A stretch of DNA of 64,000 nt from Pseudoroseicyclus_A sp041714655 (lineage in GTDB: Bacteria > Pseudomonadota > Alphaproteobacteria > Rhodobacterales > Rhodobacteraceae). The notes beneath the pieces are model-generated. The model was given only the letters and a program-made list of their open reading frames with translations, did not search any database and was not told the origin of the DNA. How positions within the stretch are numbered: the first letter of the stretch is position 1; each line of letters begins with the position of its first letter. Of this stretch, positions 25,261-33,980 are shown piece by piece. The position numbers and the translations under genes were made by a program. Where the stretch lies: assembly GCF_041714655.1 (NCBI RefSeq), contig NZ_CP168219.1, positions 2,914,001-2,978,000 of the forward strand. The letters run 5' to 3'.

Positions 25261-26037
25261 ATGAGGCCCGCTCTTATCTGGCTCGCCGCCGCGCTCCTCC
25301 TCCTGCCGCTCCTGCCGTTCTTCCCTCACGCTTTCGCCCGGGGGTGGTTCTTCCCGAGCCTCCTGCCGCAGGGCTGGAGCCTCGACGCCTGGGGCTATGC
25401 GCTCTCGCCCACCGGCGGGCTCCTCGCCGCGCTGGGGACGACGACGCTGATCGCCGCCCTCGCCTCCACTGCCGCCGTGGCCCTGGCCCTGCCCGCCGCC
25501 CGGGCGCTCGGGCAGCGCGCCTTCCCCGGCCGCGGCGCGATGCTCATGGGGCTCCTCGCCCCCGTCATCGTCCCCGGCCTCGCCGTGACCATGGGGCTGC
25601 AGGGCGTCCTCGCCCGGACAGGGCTCACCGGCACGATCGCCGGGGTGACGCTCGTCCACCTGATCCCCGTCCTGCCCTATGCGACGCTCCTCCTCACCGC
25701 GCTCTTCGCCGGGCTCGACCAGGAGGAGGAGGCCGCGGCCCGCTCGCTCGGCGCCTCGCCCGCCGCCGCCTTCACGCGCATCACGCTCCCCGCCCTCGCC
25801 CCGGGCCTCGCCGCCGCCTGGGCGCTCGGCTTCCTCGTCTCGTGGAGCCAGTATGCGCCGACGCTGGTCGCGGGGGCCGGGCAGGTGCAGACCCTGCCGC
25901 TCCTCCTCTTCGCCTTTCTCGGCTCGGGGCGGAGCGACATCGCCGGCGTCCTCGGGCTCGTCTATCTGGCGCCGGGGCTGATCGTGCTCATGGGCGCTTC
26001 GCGCACGATCACCCGCGCCCTGCCGAGGCCGGCATGA
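25261..26037 (+). CDS. ABC transporter permease, YnjC C-terminal-half type
   Basis: 258 residues with about six membrane helices, starting LIWLAAALLLLPLLPFFPHAF. EAA loop EEEAAARSLGASPAAAFTRITLP. It matches the second half of E. coli YnjC. The ATG at 25261 sits within an ATGA that closes the spacer frame, and its own stop overlaps the ATPase start. With the preceding permease it would form the membrane channel of the YnjB-type transporter. Confidence 0.82.
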   Translation: MRPALIWLAAALLLLPLLPFFPHAFARGWFFPSLLPQGWSLDAWGYALSPTGGLLAALGTTTLIAALASTAAVALALPAARALGQRAFPGRGAMLMGLLAPVIVPGLAVTMGLQGVLARTGLTGTIAGVTLVHLIPVLPYATLLLTALFAGLDQEEEAAARSLGASPAAAFTRITLPALAPGLAAAWALGFLVSWSQYAPTLVAGAGQVQTLPLLLFAFLGSGRSDIAGVLGLVYLAPGLIVLMGASRTITRALPRPA

Positions 26038-27059
26038 GCGGGCTGGAGCTGAGGGAGATCGCGCTCGCCTACGGGGGCACGAAAGTGCTCGAGAGCTTCT
26101 CGCTCACCGCAGAGGCAGGGGAGCTCACCGCCCTCCTCGGCCCCTCGGGCTCCGGCAAGAGCACCGCCCTGCGCACCGCCGCCGGGCTGCTGGCGCCGGA
26201 TCGGGGGCAGGTGCTGATCGGCGGGCGGGACGTCACCGACACGCCGCCCGAGCGGCGCGGCGCGGTGATGGTCTTCCAGTCGCCCCATCTCTTCCCCCGC
26301 ATGACGCTGGCAGAGAATGTCGGCTTCGGGCTGAGGATGCGCCGCCGCCCGGCGGAGGAGATCGCCCGCAAGGTGGACCTTATGCTCGAGCGCACCGGCC
26401 TCGCCGGGCTGGGGGCGCGGCACCCGGCGGAGCTCTCGGGGGGGCAGGCGCAGCGGGCGGCGCTGGCGCGGGCGCTGGTGCTGGCGCCGGAGGTGCTTCT
26501 GCTCGACGAGCCGCTCTCGAGCCTCGATGCCGGGCTCCGCGCCGAGATGCGCGCGCTCATCCGGGCGCTGCAGCGCGAGACCGGCACGACCATGCTCGTC
26601 GTCACCCACGACCAGGCGGAGGCGGCGGCGCTTGCCTCCCGCGTCGCGCTGACATTGGGCGGGCGCATCGCACAGGCCGGCCCGCCGGAAGAGATCTATG
26701 CCCGCCCCGCCACCCGCGAGGTCGCGCGGTTCTTCGGGATCGAGACGTTCCTGACCGGCACCGCGACGGGCCAGACGGCCGAGACGCCGCTCGGCCCCCT
26801 GACCCTCGCCGCCCCGGCGGAGGGCCCCGTCACGCTGGCGATCCGGCCGGAGTCGATCCGCCCCGGGCCGGGGGAAAACGGGGTGACGGCGCGGCTCCTC
26901 GAGGCCGAATATCTCGGCACGGCCACCCGCTTGACGCTGGACGCCGCCGGCCAGCGGCTCGTCGCGCTCTGGCCCCCGGCGGAGGCGGCGGGGCTGGCCC
27001 CCGGGGCGCGGGTCGAGCTGCATCTGCCGCCGGCGGCGCTCTGGGTGCTGCCCGGATAG
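26034..27059 (+). CDS. ABC transporter ATP-binding protein, YnjD type
   Basis: 341 residues. Walker A GPSGSGKST (36-44), Q-loop VFQSPHLFPRMTLAENV, signature LSGGQAQRAALARAL, Walker B VLLLDEPLSSLD, H-loop VVTHDQAEA, and a C-terminal TOBE-like domain (TLAIRPESIRPGPG). The ATG at 26034 overlaps the permease stop by four bases. E. coli YnjD is shorter, and the extended C-terminus here resembles the PotA/thiamine transporter ATPases. It powers the preceding permeases. Last gene of the operon; convergent with the DUF2235 gene. Confidence 0.85.
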   Translation: MSGLELREIALAYGGTKVLESFSLTAEAGELTALLGPSGSGKSTALRTAAGLLAPDRGQVLIGGRDVTDTPPERRGAVMVFQSPHLFPRMTLAENVGFGLRMRRRPAEEIARKVDLMLERTGLAGLGARHPAELSGGQAQRAALARALVLAPEVLLLDEPLSSLDAGLRAEMRALIRALQRETGTTMLVVTHDQAEAAALASRVALTLGGRIAQAGPPEEIYARPATREVARFFGIETFLTGTATGQTAETPLGPLTLAAPAEGPVTLAIRPESIRPGPGENGVTARLLEAEYLGTATRLTLDAAGQRLVALWPPAEAAGLAPGARVELHLPPAALWVLPG

Positions 27060-27082
27060 CGGAGGGGTGCCGCCCTGGCGCG

Positions 27083-28192
27083 CTATTCGCCCGGCGGCGC
27101 CACGAGGCCGGCCGGAGCGCGGGCGCGGCGGCCGGGCGGCGCAGGCACCGCATGGGCGGTCGGGTGCAGATGCTCCGAGGGGCCGGTGAGGGCCACGCGG
27201 CGGCGCCGGTGGAGGAGCAGCTTGCTCCACCCCTGCCAGGTGCCGAGCGAGGGCGCCGCCGGATCCGTCGGAAAGCGCGCCTCATAGCCCTCCGGCAGGG
27301 GAACGCCGTGATGCGCCAGCTTCTCGAGCATCCACAGGAGCGGGATATTGGCGAGCGGCCGCGCGGCGTCGAACCCGTCGAGCTGACCGCCGATGTCGCC
27401 ATGCGTGCCGCGGAACCACATCTGCTCCAGATGCCCCTGCCACGCCGGATCCTCGGGGAAGAGCACGGGGTGAAAGGCCTCGCGGGTCTCGTCCAGCGCC
27501 AGCGCGTGCCAGGCGTTGCGGATATGCGGGGCGAGCCCGACGCGGTGATAGGCCTGCGGATCGCCCGCGGCGCTGCGGAGCCCCGGCAGCCCCGTGCCCA
27601 GAGCCTTCACGCAATCCCAGGCGGCCAGCGCCTCGATCTGCACGCTCTCGTGGCAATGATGCGCGCGGAAGGCCGCCGCCGCCTCGCTCGACGCGCCGGC
27701 GCGATAATGGCGGAAGGCCTGGCGGATGTTGCGCACATTGGCGGCGTCCATCCGCAGGAGCCCGACGCTGCCGATCATCCCCGCAAGCGAGCGGATGGCG
27801 AAACCGCCGCGCGAGAAGCCGACGAGCACGATGCGGTCGCCGGGGCGGAAGCGGCTGGCCAGCACGCCATAGGCCCGGGCGATCTGCCGCTCGATGCCGC
27901 GGCCCGTCAGCACATCCCAGGTGGAGCGCCAGGTCGGCCACTGGATGCCGGCGGAATACCAGGCGGTGACGGCGGCGGAGGCACCGGCGCCCGCCACCGC
28001 CTCGCGGATCAGCTTGAAGGTGATGCCGGCATGGGTCTCGCGCCCCTCGCGCAGCGAGGAAAGCGTGCCGTCGAGCACGATGACATGGCAGGTCCGTGCG
28101 CGCACGCCCTGGGCGACGCGGCCGGGGCTGCGCGTCTCGGCGGTGCGGGCGCCGCGTTGGAAGATCCGGCGCAGGCCATCAAGCAGCGGCAA
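27083..28192 (-). CDS. DUF2235 family alpha/beta hydrolase-like protein
   Basis: 369 residues from the TTG at 28192. The DUF2235 layout is present: VIVLDGTLSSL (residues 37-47), then the nucleophile elbow GFSRGG (S127 at 125-130), and later FRGTHGDIGGQ with its conserved Asp/His-like block. This family includes phospholipase Tle1 type VI effectors as well as many housekeeping-context proteins of unknown function. No immunity gene or VgrG is nearby, so an effector role is not supported here. The TTG start follows GAGAAGGG; the frame extends upstream into the molybdenum hydroxylase gene, which it overlaps by 14 bases. Confidence 0.75.
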   Translation of the reverse strand: MPLLDGLRRIFQRGARTAETRSPGRVAQGVRARTCHVIVLDGTLSSLREGRETHAGITFKLIREAVAGAGASAAVTAWYSAGIQWPTWRSTWDVLTGRGIERQIARAYGVLASRFRPGDRIVLVGFSRGGFAIRSLAGMIGSVGLLRMDAANVRNIRQAFRHYRAGASSEAAAAFRAHHCHESVQIEALAAWDCVKALGTGLPGLRSAAGDPQAYHRVGLAPHIRNAWHALALDETREAFHPVLFPEDPAWQGHLEQMWFRGTHGDIGGQLDGFDAARPLANIPLLWMLEKLAHHGVPLPEGYEARFPTDPAAPSLGTWQGWSKLLLHRRRRVALTGPSEHLHPTAHAVPAPPGRRARAPAGLVAPPGE

Positions 28193-30473
28193 CCCTTCTC
28201 TCCTCGATCGCCCGCCAGACCTTTTCCGGCGTGAAGGGCATGGCGATGTCGCGCACGCCGAGCGGCCAGAGCGCATCCAGCACCGCGTTGGAAATCGCCG
28301 CCAGCGCGCCGACCGTGCCGGCCTCGCCGCAGCCCTTCATGCCCATGGCATTGTTGGTCGACGGCGTGCCCTCGTGGTGGAAGGCGATCATCGGCAGATC
28401 CTCGGCGCGCGGCATGGCGTAATCCATGAAGGAGGCGCTGAGGAGCTGGCCGTCGGCATCGTAGACCATCCGCTCGCGGAGCGCCTGGCCGAGCCCCTGC
28501 GCCACGCCACCATGCACCTGCCCCTCGGCCAGCATCGGGTTGATGAGCACGCCGAAATCGTCGGTGACGGTGTAGCGGACGACCTCGACCACCCCGGTCT
28601 CGGGGTCGATCTCGATCTCGGTCAGATGCGCGCCATTGGGGAAGGACATGCTCTTGAGCTGGCCTTTGTGGGTCTGCTTCAGAAGATCGTCGCGCCCGGC
28701 CTCGCGGGCCAGCTCGGCCACCTCGAGCATGGTGGGCGAGAGGTTCGAGCCCGCCACGCGGAAGCGTTCGTCATCGAAGGAGACATCGCCCGCATCCACG
28801 CCCTCGCGCTCGGCGAGGAAAGCGGCGAAGCTCTCCACGATGCCGTCGCGCGCCGCGAGCGTCGCGGTGTTCTGCATGGTGACGGAGCGCGAGCCGCCCG
28901 TGCCGCCGCCCCAGGAGATCACGTCGCTGTCGCCCTGGATGACGCGGATCTTCGCCATCGGGATGCCCGTCTGGTCAGACAGGAACTTGGCGAATACCGT
29001 CTCATGCCCCTGTCCGTTCGACTGGGTGCCGACATGCAGCTCGACGTCGCTCTCGCCGAAGACCACGGTGGCGAACTCCTTTTTGTCGCCGAGGATAGAC
29101 TCGATGTAATAACAAAGCCCGAGGCCCCGGAGTTTCCCGGCCTTCTCGGATTCTGCGCGCCGGCCCGCGAAGCCGGCGATATCCGCCTCCGCCTCGGCCC
29201 GGGTAAGGACCTTGGCGAAATTGCCGATGTCGTAGGTGACGCCGGTGGCGGAGGTGTAGGGGAACTTGTCGGGCGCGATGAAGTTGCGGCGGCGGAGCTC
29301 GAGCGGGTCGATGCCGAGCCGCCGGGCGGCATGGCCCATGGCGTGCTCGAGAACGAAGATCGCCTCCGGCCGGCCGGCGCCGCGATAGGCCTCGACGGGG
29401 GCGGAGTTGGTGTAGATGCCCTTCACCTTCAGTAGCGCGTGGGCAATGTCATAGGTACCGGGCATGACCTTGGCGAAGAGCTCCGACTGGATGAACTGCC
29501 CGTAGCTGGCGTTGTAGGCGCCGAGGTTCGAGACGGTCTCGACCTTGTAGGCGGTGATCTTGCCGCCCTCGTCGAAGCCCAGCGTGGCGGTCGAGACGAG
29601 GTCACGCCCGCCATTGTCGGCCAGGAAGGCCTCCGACCGGTCGGACATCCAGTGCACCGGCCGGCCGAGGAGCTTCGTGGCCGCCGCGACGCAGATATAT
29701 TCGGGATAGGTGTTCGCCTTCATGCCGAAGCCGCCGCCGACATCGGGATTGGTGACGCGCAGCACCTCCGTCTCGATACCGAGGCAGCCGGCCACCTCGT
29801 CGCGCGTGCCCCAGACGCCCTGGCCGTTGACGCAAAGATGCATCCGGCCCTCGCCCATCGGCTCGGCGAAGCAGCCACGCGGCTCCATCGGGGCGGCGGT
29901 GACGCGGTTGTCGGGGATCTCGACCGTCACCACTTGCGCGGAGCCGGCGAGCGCCGCCTCGACCGCCGCCTCGTCGCCGAGCGACCAGTCATAGGCCAGG
30001 TTGTCCGGCGCCTCGGGGTGGATCGCCTCGCCGCCTTGGGTCTGGCCGACCCAGACGGGCAGGTCCTCGACATCGAGCGAGATCATCTCGACCGCATCGC
30101 GGGCGGCGGCGGGGCTGTCGGCGACGACGACGGCCACCACCTCGCCGATGAAGCGCACGCGATCCTCGGCGAGCACCGGGCGGCGCGGCGCGGCGGCCTC
30201 GCCCTCGTCGAGCTCGAGGAGGTCGAAATCCATGGCATTGGTGAAGCCGGCGGCGGTGTAGCTGTCGGCGGTCATGACCAGCGCGACGCCCTCCGCCTCT
30301 TCCGCCATCGAGGTATCGAGCTCGGTGATCTGGCCGTGCCCGACGGGCGCGCGCAGGAAGGCGGCATAGAGCGTGCCTTCGGGCGCGATGTCATCGACGT
30401 AGCGGCCCTTGCCGGTCAGGAAGCGCTGGTCCTCGACGCGGGCGACGGGCTGGCTCTTGCCGAATTTTTCCAT
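28179..30473 (-). CDS. xanthine dehydrogenase family molybdopterin-binding (CoxL-like, form II) subunit
   Basis: 764 residues. Molybdenum-cofactor motifs: GQGVWGTRDEVAGCLG, NPDVGGGFGMK (about 242-252), AYRGAGRPE at 362-370, and the catalytic Glu region GMKGCGEAGTVGA near the C-terminus. The AYRGAGR active-site loop marks the form II group; true CO dehydrogenases carry AYRCSFR, so CO oxidation is unlikely and an aldehyde or N-heterocycle substrate is more plausible. The usual small (2Fe-2S) and medium (FAD) subunits are missing next to it, so it is an orphan large subunit. It overlaps the DUF2235 gene. Confidence 0.88.
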   Translation of the reverse strand: MEKFGKSQPVARVEDQRFLTGKGRYVDDIAPEGTLYAAFLRAPVGHGQITELDTSMAEEAEGVALVMTADSYTAAGFTNAMDFDLLELDEGEAAAPRRPVLAEDRVRFIGEVVAVVVADSPAAARDAVEMISLDVEDLPVWVGQTQGGEAIHPEAPDNLAYDWSLGDEAAVEAALAGSAQVVTVEIPDNRVTAAPMEPRGCFAEPMGEGRMHLCVNGQGVWGTRDEVAGCLGIETEVLRVTNPDVGGGFGMKANTYPEYICVAAATKLLGRPVHWMSDRSEAFLADNGGRDLVSTATLGFDEGGKITAYKVETVSNLGAYNASYGQFIQSELFAKVMPGTYDIAHALLKVKGIYTNSAPVEAYRGAGRPEAIFVLEHAMGHAARRLGIDPLELRRRNFIAPDKFPYTSATGVTYDIGNFAKVLTRAEAEADIAGFAGRRAESEKAGKLRGLGLCYYIESILGDKKEFATVVFGESDVELHVGTQSNGQGHETVFAKFLSDQTGIPMAKIRVIQGDSDVISWGGGTGGSRSVTMQNTATLAARDGIVESFAAFLAEREGVDAGDVSFDDERFRVAGSNLSPTMLEVAELAREAGRDDLLKQTHKGQLKSMSFPNGAHLTEIEIDPETGVVEVVRYTVTDDFGVLINPMLAEGQVHGGVAQGLGQALRERMVYDADGQLLSASFMDYAMPRAEDLPMIAFHHEGTPSTNNAMGMKGCGEAGTVGALAAISNAVLDALWPLGVRDIAMPFTPEKVWRAIEERRVAAA

Positions 30474-30570
30474 TGTCGGGCCTCCGGTTGGCGGGCCGGC
30501 AGGGGGCCGGCGCTTCGGGAGGCAGCCTATCCTCGCGGCGGCGCTTGTCCAGCGCTCGCCGCGGCGGATC

Positions 30571-31695
30571 TCAGGTCAAAGACGCGACGCTCACCTCGTC
30601 CCAGGTGCCATAGCCGTTGAAGGCGGTGTTCACCCCGAAGAGATAGGCCCCCATGGCCGAGAACAGGAGCCAGTCGCCCTCTTCCACATCGGCGGGCAGG
30701 TCGGGCTCGCCGGGCAGCCGGTCGAGGCTGTCGCAGGTGGGGCCCCAAAGCCGGTGCTGCGCGCCGGTATCGCTCATCTCGCGCCCGTCATGCGGGATGA
30801 CCTCGAAGGCGGAGAGGCCGAGATGCGGGAATTCGCTGAGCCCGCCGTAGATGCCGTCGTTCAGGATGGCATCGCCGAGGTCGAGCGACTTGATGCGCAC
30901 GGCATAGGCGAAAGCATCGGCGACGAGGCCGCGGCCGGGCTCGCAGACGAGCCGGGCACCGGGGAAGCGCGGCGCGAACTCCGCGATGGTGGCGAAGATC
31001 GGCGCCAGGTCGACCGGCGTGCCATTCCGGGCCGAAGGGAAGCCACCGCCGACATTGACGGAGGCGAGGCGGATGCCGGTTTCCTCCACCAGCCGCGCGG
31101 CCTCCTCCAGATAGGCGGCCCAAGCGGAGGGCTCGTCGCATTGCGTGCCCACGTGGAAGGTGATCGACACGCGACGCCCCTCGGCGGCAGCGCGGCGCAA
31201 GAGCTTCGCCGCCACATCCGGCCCCGCGCCGAACTTGGCCGAGAAGGCATAGGCGGCGCCCTCGACGGGCAGGTCGAGCCGGACGGCGAACTCGGCCTCG
31301 CGCGGCAGGTCGGCGGCGAGCAGCTTGTCGAGCTCGCCCGGCCGGTCGACGGCATAGGAGGCGACGCCGGCCTCGCGGGCCATGGCGATCTCACCGGGGC
31401 TGCGGACGGGATTGTGGTAATGGAGCTTGGCGCCGGGCGCGAGGCGGCTGACGAGCGCGATCTCGGCCGGGGAGGCGACGTCGAAGGCCGCCATGCCACC
31501 GGCATGAAGCTGGGTGATGACGCTTTCCGCCGGGTTGGACTTCACGGCGAAGGTCACCTCGCCGGGGAAGCCCTCGCGGAAGGCGCGGTGCTTGGCCTCG
31601 AGCGCCGCGGGGCAGAAGAACTGCACCGGTTGCTCGCCGCCGCGCGACATCAGCCAGTCCTGCGGCCTGTCGGCCAGAATCGTCCGCTCGAGCAT
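30571..31695 (-). CDS. type III PLP-dependent decarboxylase, ornithine-decarboxylase-like
   Basis: 374 residues. The PLP lysine is K52 in FAVKSNP, the cofactor-phosphate site lies in ASVNVGGGFP, EPGRGLVADAF follows, and the catalytic cysteine region is GPTCDSLDRL (C321). This is the alanine-racemase-fold ODC group; it decarboxylates ornithine (or lysine) to putrescine (cadaverine). The specificity helix (FEVIPHD region) was not resolved. Monocistronic, with a divergent Lrp-type regulator 129 bases away, a likely controller. It fits with the polyamine-type transporter at 5-9 kb. Confidence 0.85.
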   Translation of the reverse strand: MLERTILADRPQDWLMSRGGEQPVQFFCPAALEAKHRAFREGFPGEVTFAVKSNPAESVITQLHAGGMAAFDVASPAEIALVSRLAPGAKLHYHNPVRSPGEIAMAREAGVASYAVDRPGELDKLLAADLPREAEFAVRLDLPVEGAAYAFSAKFGAGPDVAAKLLRRAAAEGRRVSITFHVGTQCDEPSAWAAYLEEAARLVEETGIRLASVNVGGGFPSARNGTPVDLAPIFATIAEFAPRFPGARLVCEPGRGLVADAFAYAVRIKSLDLGDAILNDGIYGGLSEFPHLGLSAFEVIPHDGREMSDTGAQHRLWGPTCDSLDRLPGEPDLPADVEEGDWLLFSAMGAYLFGVNTAFNGYGTWDEVSVASLT

Positions 31696-31727
31696 CTGCC
31701 TCTTTCCTCGCTGCCTGCCTGTTCGGC

Positions 31728-31764
31728 GATGGCGGTTAACATATGGCTAATCGCCGCCAGATCG
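31728..31764. promoter_or_regulatory. candidate operator between decarboxylase and Lrp-type regulator
   Basis: An AT-rich patch in GC-rich surroundings, GGCGAT...GGTTAACATATGGCTA...ATCGCC, with imperfect dyad symmetry (GGCGAT/ATCGCC arms). It lies in the 129-bp divergent region, where an Lrp/AsnC-type dimer could bind. Purely positional evidence. Confidence 0.3.
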
Positions 31765-31824
31765 ACGCGTCTGCCTGCTCGAATCGCTTCCGATTCTCGG
31801 CGCTTCGCCGTTAATGTCGGCGCA

Positions 31825-32265
31825 ATGACCAATCTTGATGACAAAGACCGCGCCCTGATCGCCGTTCTGGCGGAAAACGCCCGGCTGCCCGTCGCCGCGC
31901 TCGCCAAGAAGCTCGGCCTTGCGCGCACCACCGTGCAGGCCCGGCTCGACCGGCTGGAGCGGCAGGGCGTCATCGCCGGCTACACGCTCCGCCTCGGCGA
32001 CGGGGCGCTGCCGGGGGAGATTCATGCGACCGTGCTGATCGCCATCACCCCCGCCGCCCAGGGCGCCGTGCTGACGGGCCTCAGGAAGCTGACGGCGGTG
32101 GAGCGGGTCTTCACCACGGCGGGGCGGTTCGACTTCTGCTGCCAGCTCCGGGTGGCGACGCCGCTGAAGCTCGACGAGGCGCTCGACGAGATCGGCGAGA
32201 TCGACGGCGTGGTGACGCTGGAATCGCTCATCCATCTCTCGACGCGGATCGACCGGGCCCTCTGA
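31825..32265 (+). CDS. Lrp/AsnC family transcriptional regulator
   Basis: 146 residues. N-terminal helix-turn-helix (LDDKDRALIAVLAENARLPVAALAKKLGLARTTVQARLDRLERQGVIAGY, residues 4-53) followed by a C-terminal RAM ligand-binding domain (IHATVLIAITP...VFTTAGRFDFCCQLRVATPLKLDEALDEIGEIDGV). It forms dimers or octamers that bind amino acids. The ATG at 31825 was selected as the HTH begins right after it. Divergent from the decarboxylase gene, suggesting it controls polyamine synthesis in response to an amino acid such as ornithine or lysine. Confidence 0.87.
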   Translation: MTNLDDKDRALIAVLAENARLPVAALAKKLGLARTTVQARLDRLERQGVIAGYTLRLGDGALPGEIHATVLIAITPAAQGAVLTGLRKLTAVERVFTTAGRFDFCCQLRVATPLKLDEALDEIGEIDGVVTLESLIHLSTRIDRAL

Positions 32266-32283
32266 GCCCTGAGGAACTCGCGG

Positions 32284-32305
32284 GCGGAAACCACATGGTT
32301 TCCGC
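32284..32305. repeat. short perfect hairpin between convergent genes
   Basis: GCGGAAACCA-ca-TGGTTTCCGC, 10-bp arms with a two-base spacer, between the convergent stops of the Lrp-type gene and hom. It matches in plan the hairpin at 34244-34263, with compensatory base changes. No T-tract follows. Possibly a bidirectional RNA end or a protein-binding repeat. Confidence 0.6.
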
Positions 32306-32314
32306 GCTCCGACG

Positions 32315-33601
32315 TCAGACGTTCTCGATGCGGATCGCGACCGGCGTGCCTTCCAGAACCCCGGTATCCGAGAAGGCGGCCACGGCCTCGTCGAGCGCAC
32401 TGCGGGTCGTCTTGTGGGTGACGATCAGCACGGGCGCCACGCCCTCCTGATGGCCGTACTGGCGCATCCGGTCGATCGAGATGCCGGCCTCGCCGAGGCA
32501 GGCGGCGATCTTGGCGAGCGCCCCCGGCTTGTCGGCCAGCGCCATGCGCAGGTAGTAGGGTGCCGGCACCGCGGCGCGGGCGGCCCGCACCTTCCTGAGC
32601 GAGGCGGCCGGCTGCCCGAAGGCCGGCAGGCGGAAGCCGCGCGCCACGTCAATGATGTCGCCGAGCACGGCCGAGGCGGTAGGCCCGGCCCCCGCGCCAG
32701 CGCCCCGGAGCACGATCTGCCCCACGGCATCGCCCTCGATCACCACCATGTTGGTGCCGCCGTCCAACTGGCCGAGCGGCGAGGTGTCGGGCACCAGGCA
32801 GGGCGACATGCGCTGCTCGAGCCCCCGGCCGGTCATCTGCGCGACGCCGAGAAGCTTGATCTTGTAGCCCATATCCGCCGCCTGGCGGATGTCCTCCAGC
32901 GTGATCGACTGGATGCCCTCGAGCTCCACCGCATCGAAATCGACGGCGGTGCCGAAGGCGATGGCGGCGAGGAGGCTGAGCTTGTGGCCGGCGTCGATGC
33001 CGCCGACATCGAGGTTCGGATCGGCCTCGAGATAGCCGAGCCGGGCGCATTCCTCGAAGAGGGCATTATAGCCCTGCCCCGTCTCCTCCATCTTGGTGAG
33101 GATGTAGTTGCAGGTGCCGTTCATGACCCCGAGGACACGGCGAATCTCGTTGCCGGCGAGCCCCTCCGTCAGCGCCTTGATGACCGGGATACCGCCCGCG
33201 ACGGCCGCCTCGAAGCGCAGCGCGACGCCGGCCTCCTCCGCCGCCGCGGCGATGGCATTGCCGTGATGGGCAAGGAGCGCCTTGTTCGCGGTCACCACAT
33301 GGTGGCCGGCCTTGAGCGCGGCCTCCGTCGCCTCCCGCGCGGCGCCCTCATGGCCGCCCATGACCTCGACGAAGAGGTCGATGTCGGGGCGCTTGGCCAG
33401 CGCGACCGGATCGTCCTCCCAGGCGTAGGCGGAGAGATCGGCGCCACGGTCCTTGTCCTTCGACCGGGCAGAGACGGCGGCGATCTCGACGGGGCGCCCG
33501 GCGCGGGCGGCGATCATTTCGGGATGCGTCTGCAGGATGCGGACCAGCCCGATGCCGACGGTGCCGAGACCGGCGATGGCGATGCGGAAGGGGGCGGTCA
33601 T
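32315..33601 (-). CDS. hom: homoserine dehydrogenase
   Basis: 428 residues, monofunctional class with C-terminal ACT domain. NAD(P)-binding GLGTVGIGL (10-18), TANKALLAHHG, GVMNGTCNYILTKM, the catalytic region YLEADPNLDVGGIDAGHKLSLLAAIAFG, and an ACT domain over the last 80 residues (RMALADKPGALAKIAACLGEAGISIDRM) for allosteric feedback by threonine. It reduces aspartate semialdehyde to homoserine for threonine and methionine synthesis in the cytoplasm. A lipoprotein gene ends 30 bases upstream and may be co-transcribed. Full length. Confidence 0.94.
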   Translation of the reverse strand: MTAPFRIAIAGLGTVGIGLVRILQTHPEMIAARAGRPVEIAAVSARSKDKDRGADLSAYAWEDDPVALAKRPDIDLFVEVMGGHEGAAREATEAALKAGHHVVTANKALLAHHGNAIAAAAEEAGVALRFEAAVAGGIPVIKALTEGLAGNEIRRVLGVMNGTCNYILTKMEETGQGYNALFEECARLGYLEADPNLDVGGIDAGHKLSLLAAIAFGTAVDFDAVELEGIQSITLEDIRQAADMGYKIKLLGVAQMTGRGLEQRMSPCLVPDTSPLGQLDGGTNMVVIEGDAVGQIVLRGAGAGAGPTASAVLGDIIDVARGFRLPAFGQPAASLRKVRAARAAVPAPYYLRMALADKPGALAKIAACLGEAGISIDRMRQYGHQEGVAPVLIVTHKTTRSALDEAVAAFSDTGVLEGTPVAIRIENV

Positions 33602-33631
33602 GTCATCCTCGCGAGCAGCTGCCGGAGCGGG

Positions 33632-33901
33632 TTATCGCGTCGGGGGCTGCGGTTCAACGGCCAGCGCGGCGGCATCGGCGCGCCGGGCGCGGATCGCGGC
33701 GGCACGGGCGGCGAGCGCGGCGGCCTCGGCGGAGAGCCCGGGGCCCGGGTCCGCGGCCGGCGGCGCGTCGGCCTCGGCGAGAAGCGGGCCGAGCGGCGTG
33801 AGCTCGGTGGCCGGAAGCTGTGACAGATCGGGCGCGGGGCCTGGCAGCTCCGGCGGAGCGGCGCAAGCGGCGAGAAGCAGAAGGGCGGCGAGGTGGCGCA
33901 T
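33632..33901 (-). CDS. small hypothetical lipoprotein
   Basis: 89 residues. Signal peptide with a lipobox: MRHLAALLLLAACAAPP (cleavage before C13). The remainder is Ala/Pro-rich with an alpha-helical segment LSAEAAALAARAAAIRARRADAAALA, resembling small outer-membrane or periplasmic anchors in Rhodobacterales. No function recognised. It is 30 bases upstream of hom in the same direction; homologs beside hom would support its reality. Confidence 0.6.
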   Translation of the reverse strand: MRHLAALLLLAACAAPPELPGPAPDLSQLPATELTPLGPLLAEADAPPAADPGPGLSAEAAALAARAAAIRARRADAAALAVEPQPPTR

Positions 33902-33980
33902 GGGGGAAGAGGTAGCGGGGCGGTGGCGGGGAGTCTACGGCGCGCCGGGGGGCTGGGGGGTACGCGGACGGGACTTGCAA

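Noticed and set aside
24941..25264. 107-codon open frame between ynj-type permeases as a gene
   Set aside because: Low-complexity Pro/Arg/Ala text, half encoded by a repeat, no family match; kept only as a spacer note and a finding.
27083..28192. DUF2235 protein as a type VI secretion lipase effector (Tle1)
   Set aside because: No vgrG, immunity, PAAR or T6SS genes nearby; the family also has many non-effector members.
28179..30473. Aerobic carbon monoxide dehydrogenase large subunit (form I)
   Set aside because: The active-site loop is AYRGAGR, not AYRCSFR, and coxM/coxS are absent.
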